Assembly: GCA_016202435.1 (NCBI GenBank)
Contig: JACQOR010000003.1
Location: 1 to 34,675, forward strand
Source of the DNA: Chloroflexota bacterium
GTDB taxonomy: Bacteria; Chloroflexota; UBA6077; SHYK01
Direction of reading: 5' to 3'
DNA length: 34,675 bases
Part shown: positions 23,040 to 29,600 of the stretch, in pieces
Layout of the letters: every line of letters begins with the position of its first letter
Position numbering within the stretch: the first letter of the stretch is position 1
Position numbers and translations under genes: made by a program
Notes under the pieces: model-generated
The model's database searches: none
What the model was told of the DNA's origin: nothing
What the model saw: only the letters and a program-made list of their open reading frames with translations

Positions 23040-23045
23040 TAGAAT
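23040..23045 (+). promoter_or_regulatory. -10 box for leaderless transcription of the gene at 23052
   Basis: TAGAAT lies exactly 6 bases before the GTG at 23052, the same geometry as at 7088-7100, so transcription would begin at the start codon. No ribosome site overlaps this position except the GGGAGAT just before the box. Confidence 0.45.
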
Positions 23046-23051
23046 AGCCGC

Positions 23052-23444
23052 GTGAGCGAACAGGATCCTGCTCCCCTGAGGCGCCGCATCGTCTGCGGGT
23101 ACGATCGTGAGATGCTGCCCGGCTGGTGGCTCCAGGTCCACCGCTGGGTCAAAACCCGGCTCGAGCGAGAGGGCGCCCTGGTACGAGTGGACTTGCTCCC
23201 GATATCGGACCTTCCGCCCGAAGTGGACCTTCTGATCGTCGCGCCTGAGGTGCTGCACGGCGCCCGAGAGCACGCCCCCGAAGTCGAGTGCGTCGCCATC
23301 ACACCTGACGACTATCCGCGTCAGGTCGTCGAGGTCCTGGCTCATCTGCGGGACCGGGGCTGGTACGCGGTGGGAGAACCCTCGCCCTCCGAAGCACCCA
23401 AGCCCCGGATTGTTCGCCACGTGGGATACGAGCGAGTCGAGTGA
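23052..23444 (+). CDS. Unknown small alpha/beta protein
   Basis: A 130-residue soluble protein with alternating strands and helices: a first strand RRRIVCGYDRE, a helix with WWLQVHRWVKTRLE, a strand VDLLIVAPEVL, and a further strand VECVAITPDDY. The order recalls a small Rossmann-like fold such as PTS IIB domains, but the P-loop cysteine motif is not evident, so I do not assign it. It starts with a GTG preceded by a leaderless-type -10 box and lies 72 bases before the exported ferredoxin gene. Its neighbours are redox genes and a phosphatase; no function can be named. Confidence 0.55.
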   Translation: MSEQDPAPLRRRIVCGYDREMLPGWWLQVHRWVKTRLEREGALVRVDLLPISDLPPEVDLLIVAPEVLHGAREHAPEVECVAITPDDYPRQVVEVLAHLRDRGWYAVGEPSPSEAPKPRIVRHVGYERVE

Positions 23445-23516
23445 ACTGGGCAGGGAGCCCTAACAACCTGTAGAATCCCCGGCGCCCGGAATCCCCCCTC
23501 GAGCAGGAGCGCAACT

Positions 23517-24320
23517 GTGGAACGCGAGCCCCGGCGACCGGCTGGAGATCAGCCCCCAGGTGCTTCGACCGAGGGGGGCCCTCCCGAACTGACGCGGCGC
23601 ACGTTCGTCAAGGGAGCCGCCGCCGTAGGCCTGGCCGCGGGCGCCGGCGCTGTTGGCGCCACGAACCTGGCAGCGGGGAAGCAGCTCCCCGGCCAGAGGC
23701 TCTCCGACGGGGTGATCTTTCCCGATCCGACCCTCTGCATTGGCTGCCTGACCTGCGAGGTGCGCTGCTCAGCCGTCCACAAACAAGTTGGCCTCTCCGC
23801 CGTGCCCCGGATTCGCATCTACAACGACCCTTCCGTCGAGGTCCATCCCGAGATCCAGCGCAACTACCCGGACCGCGGCTCGTTCGTTCAGGAGCCGTGC
23901 CTCCAGTGCCCCACGGCGGAGTGCGTACACGTCTGCCCGGTGAACGCATTCAGAATCGAGGGCCGGACCGGAGCTCGGTACATCGACGAGGACGTCTGCG
24001 TGAGCTGCGGTCGGTGCGCCGAGGCGTGTCCGTTCCCCGTAACTCTGGAAGAGCGGGCCACGAACGGGCTGAAGCTCCACCAGGAGACCCGCATCACCTA
24101 CGACCCCGAGGCAGACACCTTCGCGAAATGTGACATGTGCTACTGGCGGGCCGAGGGTCCCGCCTGCGTCGAATCGTGTCCGGTGAACATCCGCATCCGG
24201 CAAGGAATCATCAAGAGCGACGTGATGTGCCTGGATGCCCCGAAAGCGGACCAGCAAACCTGGCAGCGCCTGACGTTCTTCCAGACCTTTCCCGGAAGTC
24301 CGGCACCCAGGCAAACGTAA
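23517..24320 (+). CDS. Tat-exported four-cluster [4Fe-4S] ferredoxin (FdnH/NrfC/DmsB-like)
   Basis: A 267-residue electron-transfer protein with a twin-arginine signal (TRRTFVKGAA, Arg27-Arg28) and sixteen cysteines in four clusters: C74/77/80/84, C128/131/136/140, C161/164/167/171 and C205/208/217/221. This is the arrangement of the beta subunits of membrane-bound molybdopterin oxidoreductases, which pass electrons between a catalytic subunit and a membrane cytochrome. The GTG start has AGGAG 7 bases upstream. The next gene, a b-type cytochrome, begins 21 bases later. No molybdopterin catalytic subunit of that superfamily is adjacent. A TAGAAT box ~45 bases upstream may be its promoter. Confidence 0.88.
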   Translation: MEREPRRPAGDQPPGASTEGGPPELTRRTFVKGAAAVGLAAGAGAVGATNLAAGKQLPGQRLSDGVIFPDPTLCIGCLTCEVRCSAVHKQVGLSAVPRIRIYNDPSVEVHPEIQRNYPDRGSFVQEPCLQCPTAECVHVCPVNAFRIEGRTGARYIDEDVCVSCGRCAEACPFPVTLEERATNGLKLHQETRITYDPEADTFAKCDMCYWRAEGPACVESCPVNIRIRQGIIKSDVMCLDAPKADQQTWQRLTFFQTFPGSPAPRQT

Positions 24321-24341
24321 GATCCCAGGGGGTTCTCGGCA

Positions 24342-25310
24342 ATGAGCTGGCTGGCATTCGCGATCGGCCTGATTCTCGCCGTAATCGGAATTGGCGGGGC
24401 CATTGCGCTGGCATCCTCGAGCGCGCAGCCCTGGGACCCGGAGCTCACCGACAATCTCATCTTTGCCAAGTCACTTCCGTTTATCCTGGGCTTCGGCATC
24501 CTGTCCGGTCTCGCGCGGGCCGCTTCTGATCGGTGGGTAACGGAGCGTCGGCCCGACGGAGCCATCCGCAGATTCAGCCCCGGCACAGCACTGAACCACT
24601 GGATCAACGCGCTCGGTTTTCTCATCGCCATCACCACCGGAAGCGTCCAGTACCTGATAGGCGTGGCGGACGCAACTCTGCCATTCCCATTATTCTGGGT
24701 CTATCGCCTTCACTTCATTGGCGCTTCGTTGATGGTGTACTCCGCGGCGCTCTTCGTCACCCATCGCCTGATCACGGGAGATACGAGGCTCCTGCCGGGA
24801 CGCGGAGAATGGATCCGTCACTTCCGGGGCCTGGCCCATGAGCTACCCCGGCCGCTGGGGAACGTGGTAGCGGGAGTCCTCGGGCTCGATCTCCGGAGAG
24901 AGCCGCCGCCGGTGGGCCAGTTCACCTACTATGAGAAGGCCTTCTCTTTTCCGGTCTGGGTGCTTTTGCTGGGACTCATCATCGTGACCGGCCTGCTGAA
25001 GGCCATGCGGTACGTCGCCCCCATACCGGGAGAAGTCCTGTGGTGGGCGAGCGCCCTGCACGTAGCGGCGATGATCCTCCTGGCCGCGAAATTCCTCGAC
25101 CACCTCCGGTACGTGCTCGCCCCGTCACGATGGCCACTGCTCCGTTCCATGGTGCAGACGTGGGTGAGTCAGGAGTACGTCCGGCTGCGGCACCCCCTCT
25201 GGTTTGAGTCCGTCCAGCGAGAAGAACGCGGTCCGGCCCCGGGAGGAGTGGGCTCCGCTCCTGAGCCGGCTCGGGGGGGGCCCCACGTAGCCGGAGGGAG
25301 CGGCCCGTGA
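24342..25310 (+). CDS. Cytochrome b561/FdhI-like membrane subunit
   Basis: A 322-residue membrane protein with about six hydrophobic segments (~3-23, 44-60, 85-106, 117-140, 203-222, 232-253). Histidines at 86, 124, 141, 240 and 254 lie in or at the ends of helices and can ligate two b haems, as in formate dehydrogenase gamma subunits, which connect a periplasmic Fe-S subunit to the quinone pool. The YYEKAFSFPVW and ALHVAAMILL segments are typical of that group. The C-terminal ~45 residues are Gly/Pro-rich and probably disordered. It follows the exported ferredoxin and overlaps the next gene by GTGA, so all three should form one complex or operon. Confidence 0.82.
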   Translation: MSWLAFAIGLILAVIGIGGAIALASSSAQPWDPELTDNLIFAKSLPFILGFGILSGLARAASDRWVTERRPDGAIRRFSPGTALNHWINALGFLIAITTGSVQYLIGVADATLPFPLFWVYRLHFIGASLMVYSAALFVTHRLITGDTRLLPGRGEWIRHFRGLAHELPRPLGNVVAGVLGLDLRREPPPVGQFTYYEKAFSFPVWVLLLGLIIVTGLLKAMRYVAPIPGEVLWWASALHVAAMILLAAKFLDHLRYVLAPSRWPLLRSMVQTWVSQEYVRLRHPLWFESVQREERGPAPGGVGSAPEPARGGPHVAGGSGP

Positions 25311-25528
25311 AGTTGGTGGTGGCGCTACTCGCGCTGCTCTGGGCCGCGGGCAATCTGTTCGCGGCTGGGCTGATGCTGACCAACGGCATCGCCGCGAAGA
25401 CGGCAGCGAAGGGTCTCACGGAGCAAGGGCTGCTGGTGTTGGGGGCCCTATTGCTGGCTGCCCTGGCCCTGTCGCTCATCTGGCAGTGCGTAGACCTACT
25501 GCGATCAGAAACGAACGAGTCCGCCTGA
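25307..25528 (+). CDS. Small two-helix membrane protein
   Basis: A 73-residue protein with two hydrophobic helices (~3-26 and ~42-62) joined by a short polar loop. Its GTG overlaps the stop of the cytochrome b gene (GTGA), so it is translationally coupled and probably an accessory subunit of that membrane complex. No motif is recognisable. It ends just upstream of repeat copy B. Confidence 0.6.
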   Translation: MKLVVALLALLWAAGNLFAAGLMLTNGIAAKTAAKGLTEQGLLVLGALLLAALALSLIWQCVDLLRSETNESA

Positions 25529-25548
25529 GCGACCGCCGCTAGGGGATC

Positions 25549-25658
25549 AGTTAGCACGGACGTGGCCATGCGGTAGGGGCGACGCATGCGTCGCCCGCGG
25601 GTCAGGCGTGCCTGACCCCTACGGCGGCGAAATGGCGCTATTCGTCAGAACGGACCCA
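25549..25658. mobile_element. Palindromic MITE-like repeat, copy B, with flanking direct repeats
   Basis: About 110 bases bounded by exact 10-bp direct repeats CTAGGGGATC at 25539-25548 and 25659-25668, which look like a target-site duplication. The interior (25585-25658) is the inverted counterpart of copy A at 22.1 kb. It contains a perfect 20-bp palindrome (25577-25596, core GCGACGCATGCGTCGC) and a near-palindrome at 25601-25616. There is no open frame, so it would be a non-autonomous element. The right-hand flank supplies the TAG stop of the minus-strand gene at 25659. Confidence 0.7.
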
Positions 25659-26096
25659 CTAGGGGATCTTGGTCCATGGGAGCAGGAATTCTCGCCGGGA
25701 GACTCCCTCGAGGCGGCGAGCCTGCTCTGCCAGCCAGCGCGCCCGCCGAGGTGACTTCGCGGCCGGATCCGATTCGTCCCGGGTCGAGCCCTCGACGGTT
25801 GGCTCCGGCGGCGGCGGCGAGCCGCTTTGGGGCTCCGATGCGAGATCCGAGGCGATGTCAGCCAACTCGTCGATGACGAGTCCCGCTTCCTGTTCGTGAA
25901 GCTCCCGAAACGCCGTCAGGCGCGCTGCAATTTCAGCGAGCCCCGCGTCTCGGAGCTCCTGCACAACGGCGCCAAGTTCCGCGCTGTGCAGGCCGGTAAA
26001 TGAGCGCAGCTGCTGCCGCGCCCGGCCCAGGCGCGTCACCGGGTGCAGCGGGCCGAACGCAGGCGGATCAGGTTGGGACAACTGATCGTTCCACAA
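25659..26096 (-). CDS. Unknown protein with helical N-terminus
   Basis: A 145-residue protein. Residues ~20-90 form Leu/Ala/Glu-rich helices with a coiled-coil-like pattern, residues ~90-115 are Pro/Ser/Asp-rich, and the basic end contains RRARWLAEQARRL and RREFLLPW. The start is a TTG with no strong ribosome site, so the true start is uncertain. The stop codon is part of the 10-bp duplication flanking repeat copy B, so the native 3' end appears preserved. I do not recognise the family. Confidence 0.45.
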   Translation of the reverse strand: MWNDQLSQPDPPAFGPLHPVTRLGRARQQLRSFTGLHSAELGAVVQELRDAGLAEIAARLTAFRELHEQEAGLVIDELADIASDLASEPQSGSPPPPEPTVEGSTRDESDPAAKSPRRARWLAEQARRLEGVSRREFLLPWTKIP

Positions 26097-26103
26097 GAGA
26101 GCC

Positions 26104-26144
26104 GGCCTGACTTGATATTCCCCGCCGAGCGGTAGTGTCAGGCC
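26104..26144. other. Inverted repeat GGCCTGAC/GTCAGGCC
   Basis: An 8-bp inverted repeat (26104-26111 and 26137-26144, 25-base spacer) upstream of tatA2 and of the divergent gene ending at 25659. The spacer holds TTGATA and TAGTGT, which could be a promoter at short spacing (15 bases). A CTCGAAG direct repeat with 11-base periodicity follows at 26164 and 26175. It may be an operator region; no factor can be named. Confidence 0.3.
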
Positions 26145-26270
26145 CGCGCGTGACGTCTCGATTCTCGAAGAATGCTCGAAGCGATTGCAATGCCACCCTC
26201 GCAGAGATATCCTTCGTCATTAGATGGATCGATCCGAGCGGCGCTTGGACGCTGTTGGAGGTTTCGCGCG

Positions 26271-26447
26271 ATGCCTTCAGTAGGACCAGTCGAGCTCGTC
26301 ATCATTCTTTTCGTGGTGACGATCGTGTTCGGGATCGGCTGGATGTCCGGCACGGTTGAGTCGCTGGGGAAAGGGATCCGGCGGTTCCGGGCTGAGGTCC
26401 GCGGGGACGATTCTCCTCCAAGGGACTCGGGGCGGAGGGACGGCTAA
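26271..26447 (+). CDS. tatA: Second TatA-like protein
   Basis: A 58-residue TatA/E-type protein: an N-terminal membrane helix from GPVELVIILFVVTIVFG (~5-21), a short hinge and an amphipathic basic helix (VESLGKGIRRFRAEV), then a charged tail. It differs from the TatA at 15072 in the hinge, where the FGAGKL motif is replaced by FGIGWMSG, so it may be specialised. The ATG at 26271 is preceded by GGAGG at 9 bases. It stands alone, convergent with the cupredoxin gene. Twin-arginine substrates in the same window make the duplicate relevant. Confidence 0.78.
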   Translation: MPSVGPVELVIILFVVTIVFGIGWMSGTVESLGKGIRRFRAEVRGDDSPPRDSGRRDG

Positions 26448-26490
26448 CAGCGCCGTCTGGCCCGCCTTGAAGGGGCTCTGGGGCTCAAGT

Positions 26491-26931
26491 CTACGGCTCG
26501 ACAATAATCAGCCCGGACATATCGGCGTGAAAGCCGCAGTAGTAGCGGAACTCTCCAGCCTCGTTTAGCCTCAGCTTATACGTCAATCCCTGGGTCATCG
26601 GCCCCGAATACCACAGTCCGTCAGCCGCCCTCGTGTCGTGAGACCTATTCCCGACGTGCCGCCAGGTGACTTCAGTTCCGATCCGCACGCTTAGCACGCC
26701 CGGCCAGAACGCGTTGTCCCCAATCTCGATCGCGTCACCAGTCGCCGTGCCTAGCACCGGTGTTGCCATCCCCGTCGGCTGGCTTTCCGGGGTCGGCGTG
26801 AGCAGCCGCACGGGGGGCCAAAGGGGGAGCTCTTGCGCAGCGGAGGAGGCCGAGGCGTCACGGTCGACGCGAACGTCGGAGCAGCCCCCAAAGAAGGCCA
26901 GCAGCAGAATCCAGGCACCAGCGTAGCGCAC
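26491..26931 (-). CDS. Cupredoxin lipoprotein
   Basis: A 146-residue predicted lipoprotein with a type-1 copper (plastocyanin-like) domain. From the GTG at 26931 the signal is short (RYAGAWILLLAFFGGC, lipidated Cys17), then a Pro/Thr/Ser linker (~20-62) and the cupredoxin fold. Copper ligands are visible: His98 (NRSHD), Cys132, His135 and Met138 (YYCGFHADM). It probably shuttles electrons outside the membrane. An in-frame GTG at 26982 would add 17 residues; I prefer 26931 because it gives a clean signal peptide. A truncated paralogue lies 0.5 kb upstream at 27449. A remnant of tRNA-Gln precedes it on the same strand. Confidence 0.78.
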   Translation of the reverse strand: MRYAGAWILLLAFFGGCSDVRVDRDASASSAAQELPLWPPVRLLTPTPESQPTGMATPVLGTATGDAIEIGDNAFWPGVLSVRIGTEVTWRHVGNRSHDTRAADGLWYSGPMTQGLTYKLRLNEAGEFRYYCGFHADMSGLIIVEP

Positions 26932-27048
26932 GTCAACCCCGTACGTGAGGGTTCCGTTTAGCCCCTCGGACTCAAGGAACACGCGAATCGGGCCAAATTG
27001 CCCAACGTTCAGTCAGGCGCCGCTGAGACGAGCGATCGAGTTCTGTGT

Positions 27049-27073
27049 GGCTGCGGGACGATCAACTGATCCA
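27049..27073 (-). pseudogene. Decayed tRNA-Gln 3' fragment
   Basis: GGCTGCGGGACG followed by ATCAACTGATCCA matches two blocks of the intact tRNA-Gln gene at 27600-27672 (24 of 25 bases). A 15-base gap removes exactly the T-arm stem-loop segment, flanked by ACG in the intact gene. Beyond 27073 the similarity fades. It cannot form a functional tRNA and looks like a remnant of a duplicated tRNA-Gln. Confidence 0.55.
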
Positions 27074-27187
27074 AGGTCCGATGTAGGCCCTTCCAGAGCG
27101 GTGGTCACGGCTCATAATATAGGGGACGGATAGCGATGCCGTTCGCACGGGTTCCCAGCAGCCCACTAGCGTTTTGGGAGGGATGCG

Positions 27188-27391
27188 TTGGCCACCGAAA
27201 CAACATGGAATCAGGACGAGTGTCCCCATTGTCACGCACGCCTGTCCCCCGCAGACGTGAACCGACTCGAGTGGCTAGCCCGCTCAACGCAGTGGGCAGG
27301 CAAGAGAACGTGGTGGACACTGGCTTGCGGGGATCGCGTCGAAGCACGGGTTGATCGCACAGCTGGGGGGCTGCATCTTCAGATCGAGTGA
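27188..27391 (+). CDS. Small protein with a CPHC motif
   Basis: A 67-residue possible protein from a TTG with GGGAGG six bases upstream. It has one CxxC pair (CPHC, ~12-15) and a third Cys near residue 47, Trp-rich centre and basic character. A zinc-ribbon half-site is conceivable, but a full set of four ligands is missing. It sits between the intact and truncated cupredoxin regions. It may be a real small gene or a chance frame. Confidence 0.35.
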   Translation: MATETTWNQDECPHCHARLSPADVNRLEWLARSTQWAGKRTWWTLACGDRVEARVDRTAGGLHLQIE

Positions 27392-27448
27392 CGGGCAACA
27401 AGGGGAAGAGCCCGAGGCGGGAGGGCCGACGCAGGTAGCCCTCTTCTC

Positions 27449-27583
27449 CTAACGCTCGACGATGATCAGGCCGGACATTTCGGGGTGTTGGGTGCAGAAG
27501 TACCGGAAGTCGCCCGGCTGTCCGAACGTCAGCTCCTGTAAGGCGAGGCAGATGCCAGCAGGGGCGGCCGGGCTCTGGAAGAA
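27449..27583 (-). pseudogene. Truncated cupredoxin, C-terminal remnant
   Basis: About 45 codons encode the end of a cupredoxin: LTFGQPGDFRYFC, then TQHPEM (Cys, His and Met ligands in the C-x2-H-x2-M pattern) and SGLIIVER before the stop. The N-terminal two-thirds, including the first copper His and any signal peptide, are absent; upstream in frame the sequence runs into the tRNA-Gln gene at 27602. The remnant therefore cannot bind type-1 copper. Its nucleotide sequence differs from the intact cupredoxin at 26491, so it is an old paralogue or a foreign piece. Confidence 0.65.
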
Positions 27584-27601
27584 CTGGTTCGTTCGGGAGG
27601 G

Positions 27602-27672
27602 CTGCGGGACGTGGATTCGAACCACGATTAACTGATCCAGAGTCAGCCGTCCTACCGTTGAACGATCCCGCA
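27602..27672 (-). tRNA. tRNA-Gln (anticodon CUG)
   Basis: A full cloverleaf on the minus strand. The acceptor is UGCGGGA/UCCCGCA with the U1-A72 pair typical of tRNA-Gln. The anticodon loop CUCUGGA gives CUG. The T-arm reads CGTGGTTCGAATCCACG. Discriminator G is followed by CCC, so the terminal CCA is not encoded, unlike the other two tRNA genes here. TATGAT at 27698-27693 (minus) is a plausible -10 box 20 bases upstream. Confidence 0.92.
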
Positions 27673-27813
27673 ATGGTCAGCCGAACGGGAGGATCATACC
27701 ATCCCGAGCGGCACCATCCTGGCGCTCAAGTCTAACGCCGAAGCCAACTGAGCTGCCTGGGCAGGTGCAGCGTGGCTCTGACCACCCGCCGACCTTGATG
27801 TCGGCGCGGCGCC

Positions 27814-28905
27814 TCAAGGTGCGTTCTGACCGGCATGCGCGCTCGCCGATTCGAATGACACGCTCGCTGCCTGCTTCTTGGCCTCCGCGGAAAGGTGGCC
27901 CCAGAAGGGGTGCTCCAGAACGTCAACATTGAGGACGTTTATCGGCCTGCCGTCGAGGGCCCCTTCCAGATTCTGAGCTGGTGTCCGGCCTCGCTCCTCC
28001 GCAACCTCCTGCGTGTTTGCGCCCGAATGGGGCGTCATGATCACGTTATCCAGGCCCTTCAAGGGGAAATCCTCAGGCACCGGCTCCTGGGAGAAGACAT
28101 CGAGGCCCGCGATCAGGCGGCCACTCTTCAGTTCGTCGATGAGTGCTCCCTCGTCGTACAGCCCCGCGCGAGCCGTGTTGACGACGATGGCTCCATTCTT
28201 CAGTAGCGACAACTCGCGGCGGCCCAGGGTGCCTCGGCTGCTATCTGAGAGCCGCAGGTGCAGGCTGATGGCGTCTGAGGCCCGCAGCAGGTCATCGAGG
28301 TCCCGCACCAGCTCCGCGCCGCACCCAGCGGCTCGGGCGGGGTTCCAGGTCGGGCTCCACGCGATTACTCGCATCCCAATGCCGGCGGCGAGCCGGCACA
28401 TGATCTGGCCGATCTGCCCGAGGCCGATGACGCCCAGCGTCTTGCCTTTGAGTTCTATGCCGCGCTGGCCCTGCCACTTGCCGGCCTGGATGCGGTTGTG
28501 CACGAGCGGGATCCGACGATTGGCAGCCAGCAGCAATGCCAGCGACATCTCGGCCACGGCGTTGGACGACTGGTACGGCGTGTTCGTGACGAGGATTCCT
28601 CGTTCCGTCGCCGCGTCCTCATCGACCAGCGGCGCGGTCGTCCCCCGGATCGAGATCACTCGCAGGTGCGGCAACCGATCGAACAGCTGGTCCCCGAACT
28701 CGGACCGGGCGCGTATGTCGATCACCCCGTAGGCCCCGGCCAAGCGGCCGGCGAGCTCGTCCAGGGTGTTCGCATCGTCGCCGAAGACCTCGAGGTCGGT
28801 TCTTTCCCGAAGCCCGTCCAGGAGGTAGGGGAACTCATCGTAGAAGCCACCCCGGGAATGGTTGATCACGACGATGCGTGGCCGAGGTGAGCCCGTGCTC
28901 TGCAT
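27814..28905 (-). CDS. D-2-hydroxyacid dehydrogenase family protein
   Basis: A 363-residue NAD-dependent D-isomer 2-hydroxyacid dehydrogenase. The Rossmann motif GLGQIG is at 161-166. The catalytic triad is visible as Arg246 (NTARAGLYDEGAL), Glu274 (FSQEPVP) and His293 (TPHSGANT). The family includes phosphoglycerate, glyoxylate/hydroxypyruvate and D-lactate dehydrogenases. There is no ACT domain, so it is not a canonical full-length serine-pathway SerA; the exact substrate is open. The ATG at 28905 has GGGAGG at good spacing. It follows the conserved hypothetical gene ending at 28999 on the same strand, with a 93-base gap. Confidence 0.9.
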   Translation of the reverse strand: MQSTGSPRPRIVVINHSRGGFYDEFPYLLDGLRERTDLEVFGDDANTLDELAGRLAGAYGVIDIRARSEFGDQLFDRLPHLRVISIRGTTAPLVDEDAATERGILVTNTPYQSSNAVAEMSLALLLAANRRIPLVHNRIQAGKWQGQRGIELKGKTLGVIGLGQIGQIMCRLAAGIGMRVIAWSPTWNPARAAGCGAELVRDLDDLLRASDAISLHLRLSDSSRGTLGRRELSLLKNGAIVVNTARAGLYDEGALIDELKSGRLIAGLDVFSQEPVPEDFPLKGLDNVIMTPHSGANTQEVAEERGRTPAQNLEGALDGRPINVLNVDVLEHPFWGHLSAEAKKQAASVSFESASAHAGQNAP

Positions 28906-28998
28906 GTGTCCTCCCGGTTACCTCACGTTTTTCCCAGTGGCGCGCACTGGTATACACCACGTTCCCCGTCCGGCAAGGGCACGGTGCCCGAATGGCGC

Positions 28999-29349
28999 TC
29001 AGGACGGAGCATCCTTCCAGTACGCGTGGACGCGGGCAATCTCCGCCTCGAAGAACTCTCGGTTGTCCTGGCCCGCTGGCATCAGCCCGACCAGACGCGC
29101 GAGGTCGAAGAAGCCCTGACCGGGGCGCTTGACTCCAGCCATGACGCATACGGCCGAAAGCAGCGGTCGCCCCTCCCGGTGCTCAACTTCCGAGATGGCG
29201 CGTAATGAGGAGGTCAGGAAGTTCATGTCCGCGGTTCGGCGCACGTCGAGACCGATTCCAGCGCCCACTTGCGCGTACGTCGCAGTCCGGCCCGCCCTGG
29301 CGATCTCGACGAGGTAGCCGCGGAGTTGCTCACGGGTGTCGTTGGTCAT
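28999..29349 (-). CDS. Conserved hypothetical protein
   Basis: A 116-residue protein. An N-terminal half resembles small winged-helix or MGMT-like starts (LRGYLVEIARAGRTATYAQVGAGIGLD), followed by EHREGRPLLSAVCV and GQGFFDLARLVG blocks. I recall this pattern from widespread hypothetical proteins, sometimes in mobile or defence contexts, but no function is established to my knowledge. I chose the ATG at 29349, where the conserved pattern begins; an in-frame start at 29502 adds 51 residues with no similarity. It precedes the hydroxyacid dehydrogenase on the same strand. Confidence 0.6.
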   Translation of the reverse strand: MTNDTREQLRGYLVEIARAGRTATYAQVGAGIGLDVRRTADMNFLTSSLRAISEVEHREGRPLLSAVCVMAGVKRPGQGFFDLARLVGLMPAGQDNREFFEAEIARVHAYWKDAPS

Positions 29350-29490
29350 CGGCAGGCCCTCAGGGATGGATTCGGGGACCCGGAGCCGGGTCCCAGCGGG
29401 CGACCGCCCGGGCGTCAGCGGGCAACGATTGTAAACCGGCGCGATTCGTCGTCGTGGATTTACCGAATCGTGTCTCCCGCGCGATGTGCC

Positions 29491-29537
29491 AGGGCCTAGC
29501 AATTAGGCGCCCTAATGGATTAAAACGGCAGCATTAG
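29491..29537. other. Hairpins in the AT-richer leader region before the MATE gene
   Basis: AGGGCCTA...TAGGCGCCCT (29491-29514) forms a bulged 8-bp hairpin, and CTAATG/CATTAG (29512-29517, 29532-29537) an overlapping one. The 250-base gap 29350-29600 is the AT-richest stretch of this part and probably holds the promoter of the MATE gene. No known riboswitch class is recognised. Confidence 0.35.
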
Positions 29538-29600
29538 CAAGACCTCAGCAACGGTTACTGCAGAAAGCAATATTGACCGCGCTGCGATGATTCTGGAGCG

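Noticed and set aside
27735-27765. A tRNA-like D-arm sequence (GCCAACTGAGCTGCC) suggesting a further tRNA on the minus strand.
   Set aside because: No matching acceptor stem, anticodon arm or T-arm (GGTTCGAA) follows in the right place before tRNA-Gln; D-stem pairing would need an impossible loop.
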